NCBI GenBank assembly: GCA_963930655.1
Contig: OZ005620.1
Location: 573,001-637,000, forward strand
Origin: Myrica gale
Lineage: Eukaryota; Streptophyta; Magnoliopsida; Fagales; Myricaceae
Direction of reading: 5' to 3'
DNA: 64,000 bases
In this document: in pieces, positions 22,796 through 35,242 of the stretch
Layout of the letters: each line of letters starts with the position of its first letter
How positions within the stretch are numbered: position 1 is the stretch's first letter
The notes under the pieces: generated by a model
Told to the model about the DNA's origin: nothing
What the model saw: only the letters and a program-made list of their open reading frames with translations
Databases searched by the model: none
Position numbers and translations under genes: made by a program

Positions 22796-24399
22796 TCAGA
22801 CAGAAAAATGACTTTGCCATGTAGATATGTCAGTAATGAGATCTCTTAGCTGATCTATGAGATACTTGAGATACCTGTTCTTGTTTGCAAGCTCCTACAT
22901 TCACGAACACAAGGATTCAGTATGAGGTTCAAAGAAGGGGTAAGAAAGATGAGCTCTTAAAAGGTCGACCACTGCCCATTAGAATGAGACTCATTGTTTG
23001 ATGCCTATACCCACCTCCCCCCACCATCCCAGCCCCATAAAGAACAGATGTCCTAGCACCACTCTGAGAAACAAACATTTGAGACAACATAGCAAAAACA
23101 AAATAACATTTTTTTGTGGTAAATAAACACTATAAGATTCACCAGAACAAAACTTTACAATTCAAGGCAAACTACCTTTCTTAAATCAGAGGCTCGCACT
23201 TCTAAGTTCTCGATTTCCGCCTGATCAGCTGGGGATACCGGGCCACTAGGACTTGAACCAATTTCAAATGCTTTAGCCTATTTTAACACTACGAGAAATA
23301 AGTTAGCTCAAATAACAGGTTACACCAAGCAAAGTCTACATCTGTGTTCCAGCCAAAACATCTCACTAGTTAGAAAGGTAAGTTTAGAATTTGATCGATT
23401 CTCTTTGTTAGCAAGACGCAAAACCAGGAGTGTAAATACAATTTCCTTTCCAGTACACCGATAATACGACAAAGATCATTTCTAGTTTGCACCATCTTTT
23501 TAGTCAAACAGTTGACACAGTAAGCATAGCTTCTCACTACACCTAGAACTCCTCTGTTACTCAAAATGGATCCAGTCCCATGATTTTTAAAGTGTTCCGT
23601 GTATCCTATACCTACCTATGCTCTCTTTTTCATCTCTCGACATAAATCTGTGGCCTAAACTTTACCAGAAAAATCAACAAATAAACCCCTCACCCCACTC
23701 CAAACTGACCCATAAAAATGTTCTTAGTTGCTCTAAGATCCTGCAAGTTATGTCCATAAGACATGAGATCTTCAATAAAATTGGAGCCATTACACAAAAA
23801 GTGAATACTTTCATCACGCTTAGAAAAAAAAGAAAAAGAAAAAAGAATAATTCATCACAACTCCGCAATATCTTTATTCAATTAAACTGATAATACAATC
23901 TCCCAGCAGAACGAAAACACTGGAATAACGAAGATTTGTCAACCAAAAGGCTTACTGCAAGACCAAAATAGCCAAACAACGGTAAAGCTAGGGTTTTGAA
24001 ATTTTGTACCTTCTGAGAGCTAGGGATTGCGGCGAGAACAGCCCGAAGGGAGTTCACAGAATTCTTATACCGAAACCGAGCCTCTTCGAGCGCTCCTCCA
24101 CTACCACCAGCAGCACCACCACTCTCAGCGTGATGCGCATCGGAAGAGGCCGCGTCTCCACTGACTAGACCGTTCGAGGATTGCGAAGGGCCATTGGCAA
24201 TTGAAGTCGTATTAGTGGAGGAAGAAGGAGAAACGGAAGAAGTAGTGGACCACAAGGCCGGGTTGCAGAGCTCATCGTTCATGGACGAAAGGATCTGGAA
24301 GGCGGACTCTATGGTTTCTTCTAGAAGCTTCTGGCCCTCCATTGCCAGCTCTTGCGTGGTCTTTGGGCTCGTTATCGCATTGGAGATTTTCTCTTCCAT
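22796..24399 (-). CDS. MED30: Mediator complex subunit 30 (plant MED30), 3 exons
   Basis: Coding exons on the minus strand are 24399-24010, 23277-23176 and 22894-22796, giving 196 residues with all junctions in frame at GT-AG sites. The protein begins MEEKISNAI and carries [20 protein letters not shown] then [18 protein letters not shown] Ser/Thr/Gly-rich linker follows, then [20 protein letters not shown], a second exon [10 protein letters not shown] ... [10 protein letters not shown], and a coiled-coil end [20 protein letters not shown] then TDISTWQS. This matches plant MED30, a head-module subunit of Mediator linking transcription factors to RNA polymerase II in the nucleus; family length is about 190. 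In-frame ATGs exist upstream to 24522, but conservation starts at 24399. Confidence 0.88.
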
Positions 24400-24537
24400 T
24401 TGTTGGGTTCGGGAGGTTTTGAGACACTTTCGCTTGCTGAGAGATGTTTTGGAAGCCAAAATAAAAATGCACTTGGTTTGTTTTTCCTGCGTTTTCTTAG
24501 CTCCCGAACAGAAGTTTCGCAAAAATTTGATTGATAA

Positions 24538-24619
24538 CGTCGACAGCAGGGTTCGAACCTGCGCGGGCGAAGCCCAACAGATTTCAAGTCTGTCTCCTTA
24601 ACCACTCGGACATATCGAC
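24538..24619 (-). tRNA. trnS-UGA: tRNA-Ser(UGA)
   Basis: An 82-nt cloverleaf is visible on the minus strand. The acceptor stem GTCGATA/TGTCGAC pairs over 7 bp with one G-T wobble. The D-arm box is TGTCCGAGTGGTTAAGG, the anticodon loop CTTGAAA with anticodon TGA (plus-strand 24584-24586), a long variable arm TGGGCTTCGCCC characteristic of Ser, and the T arm GGTTCGAACCC. No intron. It lies about 140 bp upstream of the MED30 start on the same strand. Confidence 0.93.
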
Positions 24620-25530
24620 GCTTGCGTACTTTGTAGCCTTATTATTAATTTATTTAATACATATTGTGTTTGGAAAATATTTTTTTAGCAAGTTTGTCTT
24701 CTATTTAACCAACAAATGAGAAAAAAAAAAATCAAACCTTTTCCATTTAAATAAAAAAGGTTCAATGTTTTTCTCTTCTACTAACCAACAAAATCAGCAA
24801 AAAAGGGATTGCAAATGCAAACAAACCTTTTTCCATTTAGATAAGAAAGTTCACATGTGTTTAATGTTTTTTTCACAGATATTAATCAAAATACTAATTC
24901 TCATTAATATTGTTTTATGTTATGCACTTTATTATACAATTATCCACATAAAAGCCCTGAGGAGTGAATTCTAAGCGACACCAAATTCTTACAGTTTTGG
25001 CGATGTTATCTCCATGTAAAAAAATCTGACCTTTTTCTCTCTGAGACATGCCAATGTCAACATTTTATTAAAAGTAACGGTCACATTATCTATGGGGATC
25101 TAACTTTCACAACTTGTTCGCAATGGCCTTAACTTATTTTTGTTTTACCGTTCAATGACTCTGCTCACTTTGATCACTCATCAGAATATGACCCATATGT
25201 GTCTAATTCTTGATATTTTGCTTTCCATCATTTGAAAGATGCCCTGTTCTTGCAGGAAAATCAGACCTTGCCCGTCAGAGAATCCAGGTTGCGTATCAAC
25301 AAATCCGAAATCATCATCATTTGCATTCCCCTGGAGAATTCCTGAAAGTATTTCGGATAATGCGATTCAGGTTCTAAAGATATATGTACATAGGGAGTGA
25401 GAATTTGAACATTTTGCTGCATGCTATGAGACTTGCTTGATAGAAAATATTTTGGTTCCAACATCTTTTTTACACTTCGAGTTAAACTGTGCATGATCTG
25501 ATACAACTCTTTGTTCCACCTATTTTGCAG
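24620..25530. other. AT-rich intergenic with a small duplication
   Basis: AACCAACAAA plus a poly(A) or A-rich run and AAACCTTTTCCATTTA is repeated in degenerate form at about 24708-24757 and 24783-24845. Part of 25250-25530 could belong to upstream exons of the DUF1499-like gene but I cannot define them. Confidence 0.35.
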
Positions 25531-26901
25531 AAACTGCAAGAAGCAATTCTGAGAACACAGAAAAATGCAAACATTCAGGTTGTAGAAGATACACTGAATT
25601 GTAAGCAGACTGAGCTATACCATTTCTTTCGCTCATAATACGTATTGGCCTGGTTGAATCTAAGGCATAAAGAAAGGAGGGAAGATAAATTCTAAACCAG
25701 TTCGGGCGTTTCTCTCTGTTTTCACATGTACTCAGATGCGCACACATGTGCCAAACAAGTTCATGTCTAAGTGTTATGTCTGACGGAGGTTATATATAAA
25801 GCAAGGCCCCTTAGAAAGGGGAAGAGGTTTAGGCCTTTTCTGTCCTATTCTGTACTGTACGAACTCTCGTACCCATACGTGATTGAAGTGTCATGAATGG
25901 TATCGATCATATTCAAACAACGGGCAATTAATGGGGAGAAGAGAAAATTCTACTTGTCTAGAGCTTTCCATCCTTATTCTCGAACCCATTTCTCCCAAGT
26001 AAACGCAGTATTGGGAGTATTTTTTTAGAGAAATAAGATGCTCAAATCCACTGGACTCACAACCAAAATAGAAAAGATCAAACTAAAAGAAGAAACACAC
26101 TTCTTGTTAATTGAAAAAGGAGATAACACAACTTTTAGATAGGATCACACTTACAAACTATGGAAATTGTTGAAGACAAAACTAGGAACACTCTCTTTTG
26201 TGAGTTTAGGTAGGATATGATGGAATGAATTACTTGAGAGATAGGCTAGGGTATATATAGGACTTAGGAAGAGGTTCTAGATAATTCTCATGTAATTCCA
26301 AAAAGATAAATGAGATATTTCATATGACCAATGAGGAATTTCGAATTTTGACAAGAAGATGAGACGAAGGCTATGCATTGCATAGGAGAAGTGAAAGGTT
26401 GCATTGAGACAAGGAGAGGTCTTAATGGTTGGGTGAAAAGGTAAGAGAGAGTGACCAAATTAATCCAACAATAGTAAATGGGTCAACACACAAAAATATA
26501 AATGCCTCACTACATTCCTCAAATAGAAAACTCTAGAAAATACACTTTAAATTTAATATATTTGCGTGGTGGAGATGAAAAGTTTTTTTTCCTGTTTATT
26601 GGTGTCTTTACTATTTCCTTCTTTCGATTTAGTTGAGTCTCATATGAGCACTGATAGTATTGATGCACACAGGCCAATATTTACAAGCTGAGGTTGATGG
26701 AGGATTTGGTCGGGATGTGCTTGAGTTTTTGGTGAAAGGAGATGTTGTCGCATATAGGTCTATGGCCACCAAAGGTCCAAAGTAACGTATTTATATCCCT
26801 TCACAACGGCTTTAAGGGATTCAAAGGGCCAAGAAGAAAGAATGAAGAAGATTATAGATCAGTTGGGCTGGTATGCTCCAAGTTATGATTCCATGGATTA
26901 G
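25531..26901 (+). pseudogene. DUF1499-like gene, 3' end only, broken by an 8-bp insertion
   Basis: Two exon-like pieces fit together. One is 25531-25600 (KLQEAILRTQKNANIQVVED, then TLN), with a TTTTGCAG acceptor before it and a GTAAGC donor after it. The other starts at 26673 after CACACAG (QYLQAEVDGGFGRDVLEFLV, then KGDVVAYRSMATK). The pattern of an amphipathic helix, a YLxAE strand, then a strand ending YRS matches DUF1499 proteins. After MATK the frame meets a TAA because of the extra bases GTCCAAAG at about 26776-26783. Removing them in thought restores the continuing family-like frame ending at a TAG at 26899-26901. The upstream part was not identified. The family's biochemical role is not known to me. 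Confidence 0.5.
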
Positions 26902-28138
26902 TATCATTTCCTATTGTCAATACGAAATAAAAAGTTCTGTGGGTACTGGCCCATGTTTACGCTAATTCATTCAATTTGATAGCAGAGCAATGCAGCACTT
27001 CAATTGTATGCGTTCTAAAATAACTATTTTGAATGCTTCAATTGCATCAACTTTTCATGGTAATATCGAGCCTAATCTACATGAACATGAAGTTTCTCCA
27101 TTAGCCATGTCTTAGGTGGGTATCATTCGAAACTTCATTGAAACTTTTGGGGGAGGACACAGACACTGCTACAAAAGCATGGTGAACTTTTGGCGAAATC
27201 GAATTGCTGAGCATACAGTTGATAGGTCATGCAACATTGAAAAGTTCTGACAGATCAGTATATGGCCATAGTAGAAGTGGAACATTGAGTTGATTAAGCT
27301 ACATTAATGGCAATAGTATTTATGTCTCTCATTTCTTAGTTTTCTCTGACTAGTAATGCAACACTGGGTTTTATTATAGGCTTCTGGTTAAATTATAGTT
27401 TCTCAGAGTGGAGAAAATAGGCAGGCACCCTGGTCCGTAACATTGTTTTTTTTTTTTTGAGCTGTTCGGTAACACTGTTGATAGAATTCTACTCTTGCCT
27501 TGGCGTAGGTGTACCATGTATGCTTCCGGTTTCCAGTTGCAACCTTTTTCAGTTCTTTTTTGGCTTCACATTAAACTAAAAAATCCCCAATTGAAGCCAT
27601 GTTGACATAGGTGCATATATGGCAGCATAAAACATATGGGTCTAGGTGCTTATTTGATGGAGAATAACCACATGTGACTTTCTGGTTGTGCCTATTCATG
27701 AAGTATTACACTAAGTACTAGGAAGCAGTAATGGTTCGATTTAATGAGTCTTTGGCTTGAAGTGGAGCAACTTGGAGGGATGGAATAATTTATACTCGGC
27801 AGCTGGCAATCTTCTGCTCTAGAAAAAAGAGCTCTGGTACAGTCGTACCTAAGAGATCACCTTATTTTATGGGCCCATTTAGATGGATTACTTATTTAAC
27901 AGGACATTGCAGGTGAAGATAAACCAAAACTAGAAGTTTCACTAATATATAGTTAGGACATATGGTTACAAAGTTGCAAAAACTTTCCTTTTGGTAACAA
28001 AGTTGGAACTCTATGCATGTAACCTGGTTTTTAAGTTACATGCAATTGCTGGTAAACTTGACAATATGATTGGTAAATATCATAACTATTATAAGTTAGA
28101 ATGGAAGAGGATCAAGCAATGGAAAGTTTAGCAGTATG
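26902..28138. other. intergenic with a poly(T) micro-insertion
   Basis: No gene is recognised. Near 27434-27479 a T-run insert is flanked by imperfect direct repeats (described separately). Confidence 0.35.
27434..27479. repeat. imperfect 14-bp direct repeat around an 18-bp T-rich insert
   Basis: TCCGTAACATTGTT (27434-27447) and TCGGTAACACTGTT (27466-27479) match at 12 of 14 bases and flank a T-run followed by GAGCTGT. It could be a reverse-oriented poly(A) micro-insertion with an aged target duplication. Confidence 0.35.
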
Positions 28139-28220
28139 GAATTGTAACTAGTAGTTGTACTGCTTGCGCTTTTTCTAATGAGATCGGCTTACTTATAAAA
28201 AAAAGAATTGTAACTAGTAG
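28139..28220 (+). mobile_element. 50-bp 3' SINE-like fragment with a perfect 16-bp target duplication
   Basis: GAATTGTAACTAGTAG occurs exactly at 28139-28154 and again at 28205-28220. Between them lie 50 bp ending GGCTTACTTATAAAAAAAA, i.e. a short body with a poly(A) tail. This is the hallmark of a 5'-truncated SINE or LINE inserted by target-primed reverse transcription. Confidence 0.7.
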
Positions 28221-30788
28221 TGTTTACGTGTAGTAGCATAACTCTATAGATCTAATTTCAAAGGGATAGTGACAGAAATGACATATACCTACCTGAGAAG
28301 GACATTATTTGCGTGTTTGTTTCTGTATATGAGAAAGACAAATTTTCATGGGATCTTAAGTAATTGGACACGTGATACCTAAGTTTAGGACTTTGAAGAG
28401 GAGACCCAAATGATTAGTATTACTTTATATTCTCCAAGTTTCGAATTCTCAACCAAATTCATCTCTCAGATTTTGTATAGAGTCTGTCTGCAGCCAATAG
28501 TTGGCTCTAATGAATCACTTATATTGCCAAATTGAAAACTCTTCCCAAATCAGCTTGGTGAAGAGCTTTCTCCTGACTGGGATGGACTTGTGTTCTCCAT
28601 CTCTTTTTCTTCTCTCTCCCTCTCTCTCAAAATTATGGATGAAAATATAGTAAAGCCGCTTAGTGTTTCAATTGTCTACTAAATAGCCTTATCATAAGGT
28701 CCAAGGCAATTAGAGCTGTCCGGTTTTGTCAAGGGTAAACAAGTAGGTCGGTGATCTACTGAAGATATCCAATCTTCTAAGCTGTAAGCGTGATCCTCCA
28801 CTTCTTGCGTGTTAGACTGATCTAATAATGCACAAATTTCCATATGACAAATTGGACTATTTTATTGAGCTTAGAAAGGTCATCCGCCACCCCACCAATC
28901 ATTCAGTCCAAGTGAGCTGAATTATTAACGTGGAAATCCAATTTTCTCAAACACATGCTCGCGCATCCACACCTTGTGTTGCCAGTCGTTGTACTTGTTC
29001 CATAATATTGTTCTCTTCATTTCCTTTCTTTCAGCCATACAAAAAACATCTGTCACCATCAGATGCTGTTTGTTACCCTAAGCACTTCACTGAATTATTT
29101 GAGGCCGAGAAGAACCTCTCACTTTCAGAGTGAAACAAGATTAAAAACTGTTTTCATGTCCTGGCGTATAGCCATGGAACACTACCTAACATTTATTTGT
29201 TTTTTTTCCTTTTTCTAGTTGCGAAGTATAGGAATATTGAAGATCTAAACTGAAAAAAGATGCTCATGTTCGATGGATCGGGATTTTTGTTTTTTTAATT
29301 CTGAAAAATGTCGTTTTCTGTGACAACCCGGCATTTGCATGAGCTTGGATTATCTGCGCTACTATTGTCGTTTTTGCGGGTTCCAACTACATAGAAAGGA
29401 CTAAGGAGCCTTGTCCCCGGGGCGTGGACTAAAAGTAATTATTGGCCGCTGCGATGACAAATGGAGTTATTAAATTCGTACGAGCACTATGGCCTTCAAA
29501 GAGAAGGCCGATCCCGGAAGATCTCCAGACAGGATAGAGAATTAACAAGTGGGGAGTTTGAAATGTTTAAGCTTTATCGATTTGGGACTTGAGATCTGGA
29601 GGAATCCAAATCAAATTGGTAAAGAACAAGACTATAGAAAGTAGTCGTAATTGATACCATCTTATATAGGGACAGGACAACGACTTCGTTCTAATTGAAA
29701 AATTGGTTAGAAAGATCCAGTACGCAATTGAGAATTTTGTTTACTACAGCGGGAATCTATTTTCTTCTGTAAGAATCTGGACATATGGTTCGGTCACAAA
29801 TAATTAAGTTAACTGTATCACGATTTCTTTCCTCCAAAATAACAAGAGTAGGGAGTTTAGAGATTTACACCCTGAAAAACTGGCTTGACAAATAGAAGTG
29901 CTTCTAAACTTATATGAAGTTATATTTTCTATCCCGTGTATTTCCTAACCTATATCCTCATGTCTAAGGTATATCTTCTCAAGATTACTTCATTGACCAA
30001 TGAACCTAACTACCATCTTCCTGTTGGATGCCAGATGTACCACTAAAATATTGAAAAGAAATGTTAAATAGAGATTTACTCAACGTGTCTACTTGGGACC
30101 AGGCATCTTTATAGCAGTAATTTCCTCGTGTTCTTGTGGTCATTAAATCTTATTCCTCGCATCTCTTGCTCTTCTAAGGCCTCAATGCACATTCAGTAGA
30201 CCCTTCTTTATGATGGGTTTTGTCCGGTTCCCACCAAGTTGGCTTATGGTGGTAAATGGTTGAGTTTGATTGAATGCTAGCTTTATACTAGACTGAAACT
30301 CTGAAAGGAGCCTCCAATAAGTAATGTAACGTACAAGAGAAACTTTACAAATTGTCTAGAGTGACAGAGTTGATATAAGTGAGAGCGACAGTGATACCAG
30401 TTTACCTGTGTGTATGGAGTGGTACTGTGGTAGTATAGGACTTAAGCTGCCAATGAAGATACGATAGGTGGTTTGTTGATTCGCTGGGGAGGGTGATAAG
30501 CTATAATGTTGGAGAAACTAGATACTGATAGGAGGAAAAGTCATACATGGTTACCCTGGTGGTTATAATAATCATTGGTCGGACCATGATTCTTTTACAG
30601 CACGCCCTGCAATCCCCTCTTACTCAGGGGCCACCCCCCTTTCAGCTAATAGTCAATACGCACGCCATTCGTTAACTACAAAAGGGAGGAAGAACAGTGA
30701 CACCCTGCACCTAGAAAGTTCTCAAATCCCATCGGATCAATATAGATGCAAAATTGAACCGCTTTGAACAGTGAGTACCTCAGCGAGG
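28221..30788. other. intergenic; 3' part is promoter and 5' UTR of the NFD4-like gene
   Basis: No gene, RNA or defined repeat is recognised. The frame at 28930-29133 lacks any known domain. Confidence 0.35.
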
Positions 30789-33700
30789 ATGCTTCAGTCG
30801 CGGGACAAATTCAAGGTTTTCATCAACAACAGATGGCTGGTGTTCGTGTGCGCAACGTGGGTTCAGTCCTGTGCAGGGGTTGGGTACTTGTTTGGGAGCA
30901 TATCACCGGTGATAAAGAGTGCCATGGGGTATGACCAGAGGCAGGTGGCCTTTCTGGGTGTTGCCAAGGACTTGGGTGACGCTATTGGGTTTGGGGCGGG
31001 AAGCTTGGGCGAGGTCTTGCCCGTCTGGGTAATTTTGCTCATTGGCGTGGTTCAGAACTTTCTTGGATATGGCTTGGTTTGGCTTGTTGTCGCGGGTATA
31101 TTGCCTGTTTTGCCATTTTGGGTGGTGAGTTCAATCAACTTCTCCGTTAGTCACTAATGTTTATCTCATGTAGAGATCTCCTTTTATTCTCTCCTTGTGT
31201 GATTTATGCCTGAATTGCTTACCAAAGTTTAATTTGTCTTGGGGTCTATGGAGGAGTTTGATTTTCTTTCGTTTGATTTTATTTATTTTGTGGTTTCTTT
31301 CCAGGGAAATGTTTAATCTCTGTCTCTGTCTCTGTCTGTCTCTGTCTTTCTTTGATTGATAGAATGGTCATGGTACTTTAATTATCACCACGGTCTTCGG
31401 CTCTTTTTTTGACGTTGATGGTGCAACATTTATGTCAAAGCGTGGGTGCTAGTTGTTTTCATTGGAGTGTGTATTTCCAACACCAGTGTTCATGAAGCCT
31501 TGGTGCTAGTTACTTTAGTTACCGTTTCCTCCATCCATCAGAGTTATAAAAAGCTTCAAATCTCTCAACTGAGGAGCATGGACAGGACGAGTCAGTTATT
31601 TTGCAATGTCCGTGTGAAATATAATGAAATGGGACGAAAAAGGGGTTAAACTAGTGGAGCGTCATATTTCTCATCGTTCTGTAACTGATATTTGTCTCTC
31701 AGTACAAATCTTGCCGATTAATCCTCATGTTGGAGGGTCTTTCCAGATAGGGTGTAGATTGAAGAGGAAATCAAATAGCTTGCTGTAGTGACAGAATTTT
31801 AGTAGATACCTTCAATCGAGAATTTGAGATAAAAAAAATCTACATAAGAAGAACACACAAGCTTGACGATTAGTTTATGAGGTCTTATCAATAGCAGAAG
31901 AGTTCCTGTTTGGTACAAGGGCTTAATTGGAGACTTTAGATATCTACAACAGAGTACACATATGTCGAACGTTGAGTGAATTCTTCTAGTCTGCTATGGA
32001 TCCTGCTGATGCTATTTTAAATATTTCAGTTACTCCTCGTCTGAATGCTGATCTACTGCTATGGATCCATAATAGTAAGGGAATACTTACAGCCAAGACA
32101 GTTTATGAGTTCATCCAAAACGGGAGGGGCTCCTCTTCAAGCCCTTTGAATAGGGAGCAGTGGAGGCAGGTATGGAAACTAAAAATGTAGCATAGACTCA
32201 AATTGATGCTGTGGAAGGTTACGACTGAAGCTTTACCCCTCCAAGGAAAGATATGACAATGAATGGCTAATCAGACTAAAGAAAATGGGCTTTGTCCTTT
32301 ATGCAGGAGATACACAGAAACAACCTCCCATTTGTTTTTATCCTGTCTGTGGAGCATTGTGATTTGGCGCACTGGACCTTGGCCAGTGAATACAGAGCCT
32401 TTTAAGGACCTTCCTATTTCGGAATGGATAAAGTTTTTGCTGGATTCTAGGCACGTTCCTAATGGCCAGAGGGAGAGCTGGAAGGATGTGATGCTGGCTG
32501 TGGCTCAACAATAGATGGCATTTGGTTCTTTAGAAATAAAGTAGTGCATGGGGAAATCATAAATGACCCTGACCTGGTGATTGAGCATGTTAGGCGAAGA
32601 TATCAGGACCATAAGGCAGTTTGGGAATCAAAAGCAGAGGAGACCACCATACCTTAGGTTCCTCCAAACTCTGGGTGTTTCAAGATTAATTATAATGTAG
32701 CTGTTTTCAATGGTGTCATGTTTTTTGTAGCTATCTGTAGAAATAGAATTGGGGGGTATCCAGCAGCTCGTGTGGGGAAAGTGACAGGCCAGAATCCCCT
32801 TAAAGGGGAGGCAAGGGCTGCGGGATTGGCATGCCTCATAGCTGAATGTTTTGGGGGAATCTCCCTGAGTATTGAGGGAGATTGTTGGAATTGGTGAACC
32901 AAGTTCATCTTCGGGGAGGAACACCAGATTGGGAGATTTCAGGAGAGGTGGAAACTGTCAGGAAACTCCTAGAGGAGCACTCAGAATGGAGCTTTATCTG
33001 GACCCCGAGGGAGGGGAATTATACAGGTCATAATTTAGCAAGATGGTGTACTAATCATGATATTTCTGGCCTTATTTGTGTGGATGATTTGCCAGATATT
33101 CCTTCCCTGCCGAGCAGCCTCTGTTGTGATGCTGTCTCTTTCGAGCCCAGTCGTAATGTTATGCAGGATGATTGACTAGAAAAAAAAAAAAACTTCTTCT
33201 TGTTGGTCTTTTACGTGCTTCTTTGCCTGAAGTCCTAATAGTTTACGCCTGGTGGTGAGGAATATCAATTTCATCCTGAAAAGCATTTGACCACACCTTC
33301 TCTACTTGCCTTTCTCATTTACTCTTTTAACAGATGAACTAAGTTGTTGAAGTATGCTTGTCACATACTTTTTGAATTTTGGTACTTCCTCCATACTCGA
33401 TTATTAAGGACATGCATGCATCTTATGAACTTGCAGCATGGATAGGAAAATCACAGGTGCACATACATGAATAGCATGAAAAACAACAGAGACATCTGCA
33501 CGTTAGAGTCCATAGTGGATAGATGGTCATGCATAACTCCTCTGTCTGTATTGAAGGTGAAGAAATGTATAGATAGCCATGTCCATTGATCATTGTACTA
33601 ATCCATGAATTTACTACCAAAGAGTCGCACTTATTTCTTTTATGTGGCTTGAACTTGATTCCTTTAAGTTAAGTAGTAGCTTCAGCTTATTCTAGTTCAT

Positions 33701-35242
33701 GCCTGCAAAAATGTTAACCAGGTTTTATGTGCAGTTATGCATTGCAATATTTGTAGGAACAAATGGTGAAACCTACTTCAACACAGCTGCTCTAGTTTCA
33801 TGTGTGCGAAACTTCCCCAAAAGCCGGGGACCAATTGTGGGAATATTGAAGGGATTTGCTGGACTTAGTGGTGCAATTTTGACTCAGGTTTATCTTATGA
33901 TCAATTTCCCTGATCAAGCATGGCTCATTTTTATGGTTGCAATTGGGCCATCAATAGTTGTTTTGGCTATGATGTTCGTTGTTAGACCTGTGGGAGGTCA
34001 TAAACAAGTTAGACCATCTGATAGTAGAAGCTTCTCATTTACCTATAGCGTTTGCCTCATTTTGGCTGCTTATTTGCTGGGAGTCTTGTTGCTTGAGGAT
34101 CTGGTCGACTTGAGTCAAACGATAATCATATTATTAGCAGTTCTTTTAATCATTCTCATAATGCTTCCAGTCATAATTCCTATTCTGTTGGTTTTCTTCT
34201 CGGAATCAAGACTTCCAGAGGAGGAGAGCCTTCTTTCTGAGCCACTGAATCTAGAAGCAGGTAAATCTGAGCAGGAGGAAAGCCCTATTCTCAGTGAGGT
34301 TGAAGACGAGAAGCCTCCAGAAGTAGACTCACTCCCAGCATCAGAAAGGCAAAAACGAATTGCCCAGTTGCAAGCTAAACTGCTTCAAGCAGCTGCAGAT
34401 GGAGCAGTGAGAGTCAAGCGGAAAAAAGGCCCACATAGAGGAGAGGATTTCACCTTAATAGAGGCATTGAAAAAAGCAGATTTTTGGCTCATCTTCTTCT
34501 CCCTTGTACTGGCTTCTGGATCCGGTTTGACAGTTATTGATAACATGGGTCAGATTTGCCTATCACTGGGTTATACCGACACAAGTATATTTGTATCCTT
34601 GATCAGCATTTGGAATTTTCTTGGCCGTGTTGGTGGAGGCTACTTCTCTGAACTTGTTGTAAGGTATGTTCTACAACTATAATATTGTCTTTCATTCATT
34701 AACGGCACCTGATTCCTAATCCTTCTGTACATCTGTTTATCAGGAATTTTGCATACCCAAGACCAGTGGCAATGGCCGTGGTTCAGATTATCATGGCAAT
34801 TGGACTTTTCTACTACACTATGGCGTGGCCTGGGGAAATTTACGTTGTCACCGTGTTGATAGGCCTTGGCTATGGCGCCCATTGGGCAATTGTGCCAGCT
34901 TCAGCTTCTGAGCTATTCGGCCTGAAGAGTTTTGGGGCTTTGTATAACTTTCTTACACTCGCCAGTCCAGCAGGTTCTCTAATATTCTCAGGTGTTATTG
35001 CAAGTGGTATATATGACTACTATGCAGAGAAGCAAGCTGCCCTCTCGCGGCCAAAATCTGGACCCATGCTTGCAGTACCCCTTCAGGATGATGACTCACT
35101 TTCTTGTGAGGGTTCCATATGCTATTCCATCACGTTTGGGATCTTGTCTGGATTATGCATTGTTGCAACAGCCTTGAGTTTGATTGTTGTTTATCGTACA
35201 AAGAGGGTTTATGCACAGCTCTATGGAAAGTCTAACACTTGA
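30789..35242 (+). CDS. nodulin-like / NFD4-like major facilitator superfamily transporter, 3 exons
   Basis: Coding exons are 30789-31124, 33735-34663 and 34744-35242, giving 587 residues. The first in-frame ATG is at 30789 (MLQSRDKFKVFINNRWLVFV). The N-terminal nodulin-like domain has QSCAGVGYLFGSISPVIKSA, GYDQRQVAFLGVAKDLGDA and, in exon 2, FVGTNGETYFNTAALVSCVR then NFPKSRGPIVGILKGF. An acidic cytoplasmic loop (PEEESLLSEP ... EVEDEKPPEVD) precedes the second membrane half (FWLIFFSLVLASGSGLTVID, GRVGGGYFSE). It ends in KRVYAQLYGKSNT. Length, about 12 membrane segments and domain order match plant NUCLEAR FUSION DEFECTIVE 4-like proteins; substrate is unknown. The first intron of 2.6 kb contains a LINE fragment. 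Confidence 0.88.
31318..31346 (+). repeat. TCTCTG/TCTG microsatellite
   Basis: A short run of CTCTGT units lies in intron 1 of the NFD4-like gene. Confidence 0.6.
31980..33192 (+). mobile_element. 3' fragment of a plant LINE in intron 1 of the NFD4-like gene
   Basis: Plus-strand frames, interrupted by stops, read as the end of a LINE pol. A zf-RVT region has LLLWIHNSKGILTAKTVYEF, WRQVWKLKM and CPLCRRYTETTSHLFLSC. An RNase H-like segment follows (FKINYNVAVFNGVMFFVAIC, GGISLSIEGD). A 13-A tail at 33180-33192 follows the last frame. The reverse transcriptase and upstream parts are absent. It is in the sense orientation relative to the host gene and lies wholly within the intron, so it need not disrupt the protein. 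Confidence 0.75.

Noticed and set aside
24400..24522. Upstream in-frame ATGs extending MED30
   Set aside because: Family similarity begins at MEEK (24399); the extension is basic, low-conservation leader sequence.
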